Positions 48,340 to 57,929 of a stretch of DNA of 64,000 bases are shown here, in pieces. Made by a program: the position numbers and the translations under genes. The stretch is from Streptomyces coeruleorubidus. Its GTDB lineage: Bacteria; Actinomycetota; Actinomycetes; Streptomycetales; Streptomycetaceae. The stretch is taken from the NCBI RefSeq assembly GCF_028885415.1, contig NZ_CP118527.1, positions 62,001 through 126,000 on the forward strand, written 5' to 3'. The notes below the pieces were generated by a model. It had not been told where the DNA came from. It ran no database searches and saw only the letters and a program-made list of their open reading frames with translations. The number at the start of each line of letters is the position of its first letter. The first letter of the stretch is position 1.

Positions 48340-49996
48340 TCAGCGAGTCACGACGTGCCGTTCGTCCGGCACGCAGTGGGTCATGGTGAGGCCCTCGACG
48401 TCGCGCGGCTGGTTCTTGCCCAGGTTGGCCAGGCGTTCGCGGTCCTCGTCCGTGAGGTCCTGGCTCGCCAGCGGCTCCAGACCGGCGACGTCCTCCGGGC
48501 CGATGCCCAGTCCCTCGCCGACCCGCAGACCGAGGTCGTTCTCGACCAGCAGGAAGTGCCAGACCATGCGCTCCTGGATCGGACGGTCGCACTGGGACAG
48601 CAGGTCGATGAAGTTCTTCACCAGGTCCTCGCGTTCCCAGTCCTCCAGGAGCAGGTAGCGCTGGCCTGCCTGCATGTAGTCGTTGGTGCGGGGGATGCGC
48701 TTGCGGGTGAGCCGCCCTCGATGACGGGTCCCTGCTCGTCGTGGGTCGGGTAGCGGGCCTCGCGCAGGCCGCCGGTGATCGACGGCTCGTAGTTGACCTG
48801 CGGGTTCTCGCCCGCCGCCGTCCACGTGGTACGTCATCTGGCCGTCGCGCTGGTTGGTGCCGACGTCCGCGTTCTTGGCCTGGTTGACGGGCAGTTGCAG
48901 GTAGTTCGGGCCGACCCGGTAGCGCTGGGTGTCGCTGTAGGAGAAGGTCCGGCCGACGAGCATCTTGTCGTCGGAGAAGTCCAGGCCGTCGACGAGGACG
49001 CCGGTGCCGAAGGAGATCTGCTCGTTCTCGGCGAAGAAGTTCTCCGGCATCCGGTCGAGCACCATCCGGCCGACCGGCTTCGGCGGGAAGTCCTGCTCGG
49101 GCCAGGTCTTGGTGTCGTCCAGCGGGTCGAAGTCGAGCTCGGGGTGGTCGTGGTCGTCCATCATCTGGACGAGCAGCTCCCACTCCGGGTGGTCGCCCCG
49201 CCCGACGGCCTCGTACAGGTCCTTGGTGGCGTGGCCGAGGGAGTCGGCCTGGACGTTCGCCGCGTCCTCCTCGGTCATGCTGCGCACGCCCTGCTTGGGC
49301 ATCCAGTGGTACTTGACGAGCTTGGTGTCGCCGTCGGCGTTGACCCACTTGTACGTGTTGACGCCGAAGCCCTGCATGTGGCGGTAGTCCGCGGGGATGC
49401 CGCGCGGGCTGAACAGGTTGACCAGCATGTGCATCGCCTCGGGCGTCTGCGACATGAAGTCGAAGATGCGCCGGGGCTGCTGTTCGAAGGTCACCGGGTC
49501 CGGCTTGAGGGCGTGGATGACGTCCGGGAACTTGATCGCGTCACGGATGAAGAAGACGGCGAGGTTGTTGCCGACCAGGTCCCAGTTGCCGTCCTCCGTG
49601 TAGAACTTCACCGCGAAACCACGCGGGTCGCGGGCGGCCTCCGAGGAGTCGCGGCCGCCGATGACGGTGGAGAAGCGGACGGCCACGTCCGTGCGTTTGC
49701 CGCGTTCCTGAACAGTTTGGCCCGGGTGTAGCGGCTGATCGGCTCGTCGCCCCAGGTGCCGTAGGCCTCGAAGTGGCCGTAGGCGGTGACGCCACGGGCG
49801 TGCACGACGCGCTCGGGGATGCGCTCCCTGTCGAAGTGGCTGATCTTCTCGAGGAACTGGTAGTTCTCCAGCGTGGCGGGGCCGCGGGGCCGACGGTGCG
49901 CTGGTTCTGGTTGTCGTAGACCGGATGGCCCTGGCGGTTGGTGAGGACCTTGCGGTCGTCGCCCGGAGCGGGACCGGTACCGGATACGTCCGTCAT
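48340..49996 (-). CDS. Monofunctional heme catalase, frame-broken
   Basis: Clade 3-type catalase decomposing hydrogen peroxide, about 550 residues if restored. ATG 49996 follows GAAGGAG. The N-terminus reads [20 protein letters not shown]. The catalytic His is in [16 protein letters not shown], the Asn in [14 protein letters not shown], and the proximal heme Tyr lies near [18 protein letters not shown]. The C-terminal part is [20 protein letters not shown]. Frame changes at about 49885, 49705, 48830 and 48715. No FurA/CatR regulator gene is adjacent. Confidence 0.87.
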
Positions 49997-50156
49997 ATGC
50001 GTGGGCTCCTTCGGCTCATGGCCGGCGACCGACCGGGTCGGCGCCGCGAGCGGCCGCCCGCCGGTCCTGGCGGAACGCCCGGGTACCCGGCGGGGCGGGG
50101 TCAGTCACGTGCCCCGCGGATGGGGAGCCCGGCGGACGGCACCGGCGCCGCGGTCC

Positions 50157-50366
50157 TCACACGTGGGGCCGGCGCTGGGCAGCGCCGGCTCGGGCAGGGC
50201 CGCGACCTCCGCGGAAGGCGGACGTCAGGTCACCGAAGGCCGCCCGCCGCCAGTCGCTGACGTCGGGCTTCTCGACGCCGGTGAACCGCTCCGGGAACTG
50301 GAGGGCACAGGTGTGGTCGAAGGGTTCGGAGGAGACCCGGCTGCCCCACGGTTTCAGTGCGTGAAC
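50157..50366 (-). pseudogene. C-terminal relic of a phospholipase C (acid-phosphatase-like) gene
   Basis: Minus-strand reading gives KPWGSRVSSEPFDHTCALQF, then PERFTGVEKPDVSDWRRAAF and GDLTSAF. This matches the end of bacterial phosphocholine-preferring phospholipase C proteins (SPWSRGG...FDHTS..FLE...G...P.IS.WRR...GDLT). The upstream ~400 residues are missing and no start is present. It lies in the gap between the catalase start and the next hypothetical gene. Confidence 0.55.
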
Positions 50367-50387
50367 CGGGGCTCGGTCATGGGCCGG

Positions 50388-51706
50388 CTACGCGTGCCGT
50401 CCCTCGCACACGGACCAGACCTCCGCGAGGAGGGCCGGGTGGTTCTCGCCGTACGTGACGACGGCCGCGAACACCGCGTCGAGGGCCGCCCGGAGCGGGT
50501 CGGCTTCGGCGGCGCCCGTCACCGCAGGGAGGGCCATGTGCGGCCGCGACATCCGCAGGGACGAGTCCGGCCGGCCGATGGTGAAGGCCCCGGCGTACGG
50601 AGCGGAGCCGGAGGCAGGCGATTTCGCCACGGCGGCCGCCGGGCCCACGACAGCCCCTGCCACCTCCTGGGGCTGCGGCAGGGAGGCGCCCGGGGTCGCA
50701 GGCGGTCGGAAGGGGGGCCGCTCGGGAGGGACGGCCCGGCCGACGGTGCGGTCCGGGACACGCGGGTCGGTGGCCAGGGTCTGCCACATGCGGGCGTCGT
50801 CGTCGAACGGCGGCGGCAGCGGACGGCCTTCGGCCAGGGCCGTGAGCGCGCCGGCGACCCAGTCGAGGGCGGTGAGGCCGGCCGCTTCACACGCTCGGCG
50901 GGCGGCGAACACGGCCACCGCACGCTGGGTGGCGGGGCCGGAGGCGTCGATCGCGTGGAGCAGGGCGGGGTCGAATTCGAGGAGGCCGCGGACATTGCCG
51001 CCGACGTCGCGCAGGGCCTGGCTCGGCAGCTGTCCGCCCCATTGCCATCGTTCGAAGGCGAGCCGGCGTTCCCGCTGCGCCGTCTCCTGCGCGAGGCGGG
51101 CCTGGCGTTCGGCTTCGGCGCGTTCGGCCGGTGTGGGAGGCGGCGGCAGTTCGCGGCGTAGCGGTGCCAGTAGGCGGCGATCCGCGAGGTCTGCTTCAGG
51201 ACGCGGTCCGGCTCGGGCGGCGCGGGCCAGAACTGGAGTAGGTAGCGGTCGAGTTGCGGCTCGCCGTCCAGGCGGGTGTCCCGCTCGCTCGCCTGGTCCA
51301 TTCCCCTGGCGCAGTACCGCACCCGGTGGTCGGTCTGCTCCAGATCGAGCGGCCAGGAGGCTCCCCCTCCCCATTCCACGAGTGCGCTGTCCGCCGACAC
51401 CGGACGGAAGGACACCTCCACCACGTCCTCCCAGGCCGGATCCAGCGGCGGCGCCTGCTCGTGCACCTCGACCGTGAAGCCCACGTCGCCGGTGTGCAGG
51501 CCGGTGCTCAGCCACAGAGCGCCCGGTGTCGCCGCCCCGCACAGTCCCGCACTCTGCCCGGCGAACGCCTCCGCGAGGTCCGGCCCGAAGCTGTCCGGAT
51601 CGGTCTCGACGTAGATCTGGCCGTAGTGCACATGGACTTCTCCCTCGACCGGCCTGCGCACGATCAGCTCCTTCTCGTCCGGGATGCAATGGTGAGCTGT
51701 CGGCAT
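50388..51706 (-). CDS. Conserved hypothetical protein, one or two frame breaks
   Basis: Protein of about 440 residues. N-terminal half from ATG 51706: MPTAHHCIPDEKELIVRRPV, strand-rich, with YGQIYVETDPDSFGPDLAEA, DHRVRYCARGMDQASERDT and YLLQFWPAPPEPDRVLKQTS. The second half (frame change near 51150) starts with a charged helix, PPTPAERAEAERQARLAQET, then FERWQWGGQLPSQALRDVGG, RAVAVFAARRACEAAGLTAL and AFAAVVTYGENHPALLAEVW. No signal peptide or known catalytic motif. The two-part layout is typical of a family widespread in Streptomyces without assigned role. Divergent from the kinase at 51757. Confidence 0.65.
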
Positions 51707-51756
51707 CGTGGCATCCGCCACTGACAATCAGAGCGCGATCACGGGAGAGCAGAGGC

Positions 51757-52371
51757 ATGCGGCACGTCTACTGGATCGGGGGCGGTAGCGGCGCGGGCAA
51801 GTCCACGATCGCCCGCAGGCTCGCCGAGCGGCACGGCTGGCATCTCTACGCGACCGACGACGTGATGGGGGATCACGCCCGCCGGACCACGCCCGACGAG
51901 GCCCCGCTGCTGCACGAGTTCATGGCCATGGACATGGACGAGCGCTGGGTGAACCGGTCTCCGGAGACCATGCTCCGGACGTTCCACTGGTTTCGTGGTG
52001 AGGGCTTCGGGCTGATCGTCGAGGACCTGCTGCGCATGCCTCGGGAGACGTGTGTCGTCGTCGAGGGCTTCCGCCTGCTGCCGCACCTCGTGCAACCCCT
52101 GCTCACCGAGCCCGGACACGCCGTCTGGCTCCTGCCCACACCGGAGTTCCGGCAGGCCGCGGTCACGAACCGGGCCACGCCGGGAGGGGGTTTCACCGGC
52201 CGGACCAGTGACCCGGAGCGGGCGAACCGCAACATCGCCGCACGGGACCACATGTTCACGGAACACCTCCGCGAGGAGACCGCACGCCTCCGGCTGCCCA
52301 CCGTCACCGTCGATCTCACGATGTCGGAGGACGAACTCACCGAGCGGGTGGGCCGGGTCTTCCGGCTCTGA
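51757..52371 (+). CDS. P-loop kinase-like protein
   Basis: A 204-residue intact AAA_18/adenylate-kinase-like protein: Walker A GGGSGAGKSTIARRLAERH, followed by WHLYATDDVMGDHARRTTPD and LLRMPRETCVVVEGFRLLPH. A lid-like region (GFTGRTSDPERANRNIAARD) may cover the nucleotide. It probably phosphorylates a small molecule. The start ATG 51757 has gggaga upstream. Confidence 0.8.
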   Translation: MRHVYWIGGGSGAGKSTIARRLAERHGWHLYATDDVMGDHARRTTPDEAPLLHEFMAMDMDERWVNRSPETMLRTFHWFRGEGFGLIVEDLLRMPRETCVVVEGFRLLPHLVQPLLTEPGHAVWLLPTPEFRQAAVTNRATPGGGFTGRTSDPERANRNIAARDHMFTEHLREETARLRLPTVTVDLTMSEDELTERVGRVFRL

Positions 52372-52379
52372 CCTCTCAC

Positions 52380-52434
52380 CACCTCCGGCTCCGACCCCGC
52401 ACAACCTCCGGCACCGACCCCGCACAACCTCTGG
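52380..52434. repeat. ~22-base direct repeat, about 2.5 copies
   Basis: ccgaccccgcacaacctccgg-type units repeat directly between the kinase stop and the next gene. Short and of unknown significance. Confidence 0.6.
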
Positions 52435-52500
52435 TCGGCGTCAGGTGTCTTCGTCACCGAAAGGAACAATCCGTCCCGACACGTTCCAACGGGGGAACAC

Positions 52501-52950
52501 ATGAGCCTGGCCCGCAGCCGTACCCGCCGCGGCGCGACCGCAGCCCTCACCGTCCTGATGGCGGCCGCCCTCGGAGCCGCCGGCGCCGGGGCGTCGAACG
52601 CCGGCACCGCCGCACCGCAGACCCGGCAGATCGCCTCGTCCGTCCTCGGCTCCGACTACAGGATCACGCTCACGGCGCTGCGTTCGACGGAGGACGAGTA
52701 CGCCGCCTCGGTGCGTCTCCAGGTCTACACGCAGTCCGGCGGCGCCTGGAAGGAGTCGGACCGCGTGACCGTGGGCGACGTGGACGGCTGGTTCTGGTAC
52801 CCGCTCACCGGCAAGGGTGTCGTCTGCGAGTTCTCGACCGCGAGCACGGAGCCCGCGCCGCTCACGGTGAGCCTGCTGCTGACGCCGTCGCTCGGCTGCT
52901 CCGAGCCGGCCGAGTACGTAGTGAAGGAGGGCAGGGTCTACGCCGGCTGA
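52501..52950 (+). CDS. Secreted hypothetical protein
   Basis: A 149-residue protein with a signal peptide (RRGATAALTVLMAAALGAAGAGA) and a mature beta-rich domain: RQIASSVLGSDYRITLTALR, YAASVRLQVYTQSGGAWKES, DGWFWYPLTGKGVVCEFSTA and LSVSLLLTPSLGCSEPAEY-like C-terminus. Two Cys may form a disulfide. Many Streptomyces secrete similar small proteins of unknown function. Followed by a hairpin. Confidence 0.72.
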   Translation: MSLARSRTRRGATAALTVLMAAALGAAGAGASNAGTAAPQTRQIASSVLGSDYRITLTALRSTEDEYAASVRLQVYTQSGGAWKESDRVTVGDVDGWFWYPLTGKGVVCEFSTASTEPAPLTVSLLLTPSLGCSEPAEYVVKEGRVYAG

Positions 52951-52989
52951 GCCGGGCGGCCGGGTAGTTCCGCCGCCGGGCACGAAACG

Positions 52990-53024
52990 GGCCCGGACCC
53001 CCGCCGGCGGGCGGTGTCCGGGCC
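52990..53024. terminator. Convergent terminator hairpin
   Basis: ggcccggac (52990-52998) pairs with gtccgggcc (53016-53024) with further GC pairing inside. It lies between the plus-strand stop at 52950 and the minus-strand stop at 53043. Confidence 0.7.
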
Positions 53025-53042
53025 GTGCGGCCGCGTTGGGCC

Positions 53043-53279
53043 TCAGCCGCCGTTGAGGCGTGCGCGCAGGAGCGCCTTGCCCAGTTCGGCGCCCTTGCGG
53101 CTGTCCGCCTGGGCCTTGCGGAACAGGTCGGCGACCTCGGTGTCCTTGGCGCGCTCCGCGTCCTGGATGTAGCTCTCCAGACGCAGGGCGTTGTTCAGGC
53201 ACGCCTCGACGTACCAGATCAGGTTGTAGTCCTTGTCCTGCGTACCGGTCACGCCGCCGGTCTCCGTCTCGCTGGTCAT
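53043..53279 (-). CDS. Small conserved protein (DUF6381-like)
   Basis: A 78-residue intact helical protein: QDKDYNLIWYVEACLNNALR, LESYIQDAERAKDTEVADLF, RKAQADSRKGAELGKALLRA. It resembles the short Streptomyces proteins annotated as DUF6381, which form an antiparallel helical pair. ATG 53279 follows AAGAAGGAGGTCCGA, a very strong ribosome binding site. Confidence 0.7.
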   Translation of the reverse strand: MTSETETGGVTGTQDKDYNLIWYVEACLNNALRLESYIQDAERAKDTEVADLFRKAQADSRKGAELGKALLRARLNGG

Positions 53280-53622
53280 TCGGACCTCCTTCTTGCGGAG
53301 CGGACCTCTTCAGGCGCCGGACGGGTACCCGTCCTCCGGTCGGACACACAGCACGCCCGCATCACGTTCCGTGACGTCCCGATCACACCCTCGCCGAGTA
53401 GACCGCCGACCGGGTGGCCAGACCCGTACGCACCGCCAACTCCCCTGCGCTGTAAGGCAATCCCGACAGTTGCCACAGAAGCGAACAGAGACCGGTCACT
53501 TTCCGAACGAAGTGCCGCTCCACCGTGCGAGATCGGTCGATGACGGTGTGTACTGTGCTGCGGGTGGCTCGTGAGAGCACCTCGGACTCCGCCCTGCCCG
53601 ACTCTGACCTGGACTCGACTCG
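53280..53622. other. Upstream region of the conservon
   Basis: About 343 bases between divergent genes, with no supported gene. It should contain the cvnA promoter. I did not find a confident -35/-10 pair or a known operator. Confidence 0.4.
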
Positions 53623-55327
53623 ATGATCGAATTACCGGACCTGGTCGTCGGCGGTCTCGCCGTCGGCACACTGTCCGCGTTCGCCCTCGGTGGCGGGTTG
53701 CTGCGCTCACGGCGGCAACTGGCCGCGCAGCGCGCCAAGACGGCCGCACTGCGCGCGCAACTCGACGGCACCACCGGGCGTTCACGGCCGAGGTCGAGCA
53801 CCTGGCGGCGGGCGCGTGCCCGCAGCGGCCCGGCAGGTGGCCCATCCCACGTCGCCGTGCCCGGCCCGCTCAGCCCGCAGCTCGCCGGTTCGCCCCTGGG
53901 TCTCGCGCTGGAGCAGGTACTGAAGGGACTGCAGGCCGAACTCGCCGCGCAGCGCACCCGGATCGACGCCGCGCGCAGGCCGGGATGCGCGGGGCCACCC
54001 GGGAGATCCAGGCGGCGCTTTACCGGCTCCAGGACGCCCTGCGCGGTCTGCAACAGCGCTACGACGACCCCGAGTTGGCGCAGACCCTGTTCGAGCTGGA
54101 CCACGAGAACGAGCAGTCCCTGCGGCGCGCGCAGATCGCCGCGGTGGTGTGCGGGGCCTGGGTGGGACTGGCCCGGAGGAGTCCCATCTGGTGGACGCGG
54201 TGACGGGCGGTCAGGCCCGGCTCGCGGGCTACCGGCGCGTCCGGGTCCACAACCACCTGGAGGCGGGCACGGCCTTGGTGTCCCACGCCGTCGAGCCGGT
54301 CGCCATCATCGTCGCCGAGCTCCTCGACAACGCGCTGCGGCACTCCGCGCCCGACACCGACGTGGTGGTCAACCTGGAGGCCGTCCACCACGGTGTCTGT
54401 GTCACCGTGGACGACGCCGGGCTGGCATGACTCAGGACGAACGGGCCCGTGCCCAGCGGATGGTGGCCGGTTCCGAACCGATCCTGCTCACCGAGCTCGG
54501 CGACCCGCCGCGCATGGGACTCGCCGCCATCGGCCAGCTGACCCGGCAGTTCGATCTGAGCGTGGACCTGTCCTCCCCGTCCCCGTACGGCGGGGTGCGG
54601 GCGGTGCTGCGGGTCGACAGTCACCTGCTGACGCGGATCGATCCGACGAACTGCCTCCGGCGGCCAGCGCCCCGCGGTCGACGCGCAGAGCGGAGCGGGA
54701 CACGGCGGGCGGTGCCGCCACGCCCTCCGGTGCCGCCCCGCGCTCCGATGCCGCAACGTCCCGCGGCGTCTCCTCGCCCCGCGGCGCCGGACCGGACGCC
54801 TCGCCCCTGCCGTCCGGCCCCTGCCGCCCAAGCCGCCCAGGCCCGCGCATCCGAACCGGCCCCGGCCACCGCCTCCAACGGCTCCGAGCCGTCCCCCGCG
54901 TCCCGGAAGCCCGAGCCGCCGTCCACCACCACCACCGCCGCCCACCCCACCCCGTCCGACGATCACGGCTACGGCACGGACCAGGACGACCAGGCCTCCA
55001 CCCCGGCCTCCGGCCACCACGGCCCCGCGACACCGGCGCCCTCCCCCAGCGGCGTCGCCGCAGCCGGGCAACGCCCCGCCGGGCGCCCCGGCCCCCGCAC
55101 CCGCACCCGCACCCGCACCACAGCGCCGGCCGCGGCGCCCCGAGGAGTCAGCCGCCGCCCTCGGCGCCCTCCAGTCCGGCACGGCGGCCGCACGATTTGC
55201 CGCCCGGCCGAACACCGGCGCCGTTCCAGCCGTACCTGATGATGTCCCGGCCGCGACCACGGCCGACGGAGCGACCGACGACACCGGCCGAGACCGGAAC
55301 GACCACGAAGGGGGAACGGCTCGATGA
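53623..55327 (+). CDS. Conservon histidine-kinase-like sensor CvnA, frame-broken, TTA codon
   Basis: First gene of a conservon, a signalling unit unique to actinomycetes. The protein starts MIELPDLVVGGLAVGTLSAF, one membrane helix without a real extracellular sensor domain, followed by a coiled coil (RRQLAAQRAKTAALRAQLDG). The kinase region has the H-like helix LAQTLFELDHENEQSLRRAQ, and the HATPase N-box VAELLDNALRHSAPDTDVVV with the G-box VDDAGLGM. A long Pro/Ala-rich tail follows (ALGALQSGTAAARFAA). Codon 4 is TTA (53632-53634), the rare leucine codon read by bldA tRNA. About eight frame changes occur, all in the direction of single-base loss. The final stop overlaps the CvnB ATG. Confidence 0.83.
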
Positions 55328-55746
55328 CCAGCCGCGCGACGGGGGACACGGCCTGGGTGCTCGAACCGGTCCTGGAGGTGCCGCACGTCGTGGCCGCCGT
55401 CCTGCTCACCCGGGACGGACTCGTGACGGGCTACACCGACGCGCTGTCGCAGCCGTCGGCCGAGCGGGTCGCCGCCATCACCAGCACCGTGCAGGGCGCG
55501 TGCCGTACCGCGGCGGCGGCGTTCGCCGACACCGACCGGGCCGACATCCGGCAGGTCGTCATCGAGTCGGACCACGGCTATGTGCTCATCGTGCCGACGG
55601 ACCACGGCACCTGCGTGGCCGCGTACGGCGATCCCGAGGTACGCCTGGATCTGCTCGCGCACCGGGTGCACTCGCAGGTCGCGCGGCTCGGCGAGAAGGC
55701 GATGGCCGCCGGGCCCCGAGGTGCCGACGGCGACACGCCGGCATGA
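55324..55746 (+). CDS. Conservon roadblock/LC7 protein CvnB
   Basis: A 140-residue roadblock/LC7-domain protein: DTAWVLEPVLEVPHVVAAVL, LLTRDGLVTGYTDALSQPSA, RQVVIESDHGYVLIVPTDHG and RLDLLAHRVHSQVARLGEKA. In characterised conservons it acts with CvnD as a GTPase-associated partner. It starts at ATG overlapping the CvnA stop. Intact. Confidence 0.9.
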   Translation: MTSRATGDTAWVLEPVLEVPHVVAAVLLTRDGLVTGYTDALSQPSAERVAAITSTVQGACRTAAAAFADTDRADIRQVVIESDHGYVLIVPTDHGTCVAAYGDPEVRLDLLAHRVHSQVARLGEKAMAAGPRGADGDTPA

Positions 55747-56103
55747 CCGGCCGCCGAGGCGGCCGTCCCTGGTTCCCGCGTATCTGTCGACCGGCGGGTG
55801 GCGCGGCCCAGCCGTGCCCATCTGGAGCGGCTGTCGGTCCTCACCGGCAGCGGCGAGCCGGCCCCGGCCGATCTGCCCGCCGCGCAGGCGGCCCTGCTGG
55901 AGGAGCTGGAGTACGGGTCGCTGACGGTGGTGGAGGCCGCGGCCCTGCTGCGGCTGCCCGTCTCCGCCGTGCTGGTGCTGGCCGCCGACCTCATCGACCG
56001 TGACCTGGTACTGGCCCGCGCGCCGATCCCGCCCGCCCGGCGCTTCGACCCCGACCTGCTGAAGAGAGTGGCCGATGGCCTCCGCGACCTCAAGCACCGT
56101 TGA
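55743..56103 (+). CDS. Conservon DUF742 protein CvnC, one or two frame breaks
   Basis: Protein of about 120 residues with a DUF742 winged-helix-like domain: VARPSRAHLERLSVLTGSGE, LEELEYGSLTVVEAAALLRL, PVSAVLVLAADLIDRDLVLA and FDPDLLKRVADGLRDLKHR. The first ~10 residues (MTGRRGGRPWFPAYLSTGG) require a frame change near 55770-55800. Its start overlaps the CvnB stop and its 3' end overlaps CvnD by 29 bases. Confidence 0.85.
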
Positions 56104-56698
56104 CACCGCCGCCGGCGGCGGTATCCATCTCCCGGACACCGCCCGCGACCTGGTGAAGATCCTGGTCACGGGGCCTTTCGGAGTGGGCAAGACCACCCTG
56201 ATCGGCTCCGTCTCGGAGATCCGCCCGCTGCACACGGAGGAGCAGCTCACCGAGGCGTCCGCGCAGGTCGACGATCTCGCCGGGGTCCGGGACAAGTCGA
56301 CCACCACGGTCGCCATCGACTTCGGCCGGATCAGCCTGCCGGGCGGGATCGTGCTGTATCTGTTCGGCACGCCCGGCCAGGAGCGGTTCCGGTCGCTGTG
56401 GGACGACATCGCCCACGGGGCGCTCGGCGCGCTCGTGCTGGTCGACGCCCGCCGGATCGACGCCTCGTTCGACGTGCTCGGGCTGGTGGAGGAGACCGGG
56501 CTGCCGTACGCGGTCGCCTTCAACACCTTTCCGGACGCGCCCCGCCACCACACGCCCGAGCAGTTGCGCGCCGCCCTGGACCTGGAACCGACGACCCCGA
56601 TGGTGACCTGTGACGCGCGCGAGGCGGACTCCTCGATCGACTCCCTGCTCGCCCTCGTCCAGCACCTGATCGACCACCGACCCGCGGAGCACCGGTGA
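56075..56698 (+). CDS. Conservon Ras-like GTP-binding protein CvnD
   Basis: A 207-residue small GTPase of the MglA/Ras-like group: G1 ILVTGPFGVGKTTLIGSVSE, G2/G3 region STTTVAIDFGRISL, LFGTPGQERFRSLWDD (G3), VDARRIDASFDVLGLVEETG and the N/TKxD-like VAFNTFPD. Complete, with the start inside the end of CvnC (translational overlap). In conservons it is a membrane-associated switch with CvnA-CvnC. Confidence 0.9.
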   Translation: MASATSSTVDTAAGGGIHLPDTARDLVKILVTGPFGVGKTTLIGSVSEIRPLHTEEQLTEASAQVDDLAGVRDKSTTTVAIDFGRISLPGGIVLYLFGTPGQERFRSLWDDIAHGALGALVLVDARRIDASFDVLGLVEETGLPYAVAFNTFPDAPRHHTPEQLRAALDLEPTTPMVTCDAREADSSIDSLLALVQHLIDHRPAEHR

Positions 56699-57929
56699 CC
56701 CAACCGTCCCCTGCCGAGCAGGCCTTCTGTCTCGCGGCGCCCGTCCGCCTGGGAGGGCGGCTTCGCCCGCGATCCCCACCCGTACTACGCCGCCCTGCGC
56801 GCCCAGGGGCCGATCGGCTGGGCGGAACTGGCGCCCGGTGTGCCGGCGTACGTCGTCACGGACCGGCGGGCGGCGCTGGATCTGCTGCACGACACGAAGA
56901 CGTTCTCGCACGATCCCCGGCCGTGGCAGGCGACCGTCCCCGTCGACTCCCCCGTGCTCGGGATGATGCGCTGGCGGCCCAACACCCTGTTCGCCGACGG
57001 TGCCGCCCACATCCGCTACCGCACCACGCTGATCGACGCCTTCGACCTGGTGGAGCCGCACGACCTGCGGGCCCGGGTGCACCGGGCGGTGCATCTGCTG
57101 GTGAGCCGGATCGGACCGCGCGGCGAGGCAGACCTGGTCGGCGAGTTCACCGGCCGCTGATGGCGCTGGTGTTCAACAGCCTGTTCGGGCTGCCGGACAG
57201 CGCGAGCGACCGGCTCGACGCCGCGCTCGGCAAGCTGATCGAGGGCGGCGCGCAGGCGGCGCAGGGCGAGGCGGAGTACGCCGGGTACGTGCTGGAGCTG
57301 ATCGCGGCCAAGACCGAGCGGCGCGGCGACGACCTGCCGAGCTGGCTCCTGGACCATCCGGCGGGGCTGACCCCCGAGGAGGTCACCTGGCAGGTGTTCC
57401 TCACACTCGGCGCGGGACACGAGCCGACGGCCAACCTGGTGTCCAACGCGCTGTCCAGGATCCTCGGCAACCCGGCCTACTACTCGACGCTGACCAGCGG
57501 CGCCCGCCCGGTGACGGACGCGGTGCTGGAGGTGCTGCACCACGAGACGCCGCTCGCCAACTACGGCATCCACTACGCCCGCACGCCCGTCACCTTCCAC
57601 GGTGTGTGGATCAGGGCGGCGGTACCGGTGGTGATCTCGTACGGGGCACTGGCGCAGGCCACCGAGCAGGAGCGCGGCGCGGACCGGCACCCGGGCGACG
57701 CCTCCCACCTGTCCTGGTCGGCGGGCCGCACGCCTGCCCGGTCAAGCAGCACACGCTGCTCATCGCCACCGAGGCGATCGAACGGCTCACGCAGTGGCTG
57801 CCCGACCTGGAACCCGTACTGCCCCGCGAACGTCTCACCTGGCGGCCCGGCCCCTTCCACCGCTCGCTGACGGCGCTGCCCGTCCGTTTCACTCCCCGCT
57901 CCCCCGATCAGCCAGGAGGACGACCGTGA
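56695..57929 (+). CDS. Conservon cytochrome P450 (first), frame-broken
   Basis: Cytochrome P450 of about 410 residues, coupled to CvnD by ATGA. Segments: [41 protein letters not shown]-helix [40 protein letters not shown] and heme loop [16 protein letters not shown] with the proximal Cys. The FxxGxHxC motif is degenerate (WSAGPHACP), as in other conservon P450s. Frame changes near 56760 (about two bases), 57160 and 57735. Substrate unknown. Confidence 0.83.

Noticed and set aside
54229..56703. An 824-codon minus-strand frame
   Set aside because: It is antisense to the conservon and is a typical high-GC shadow.
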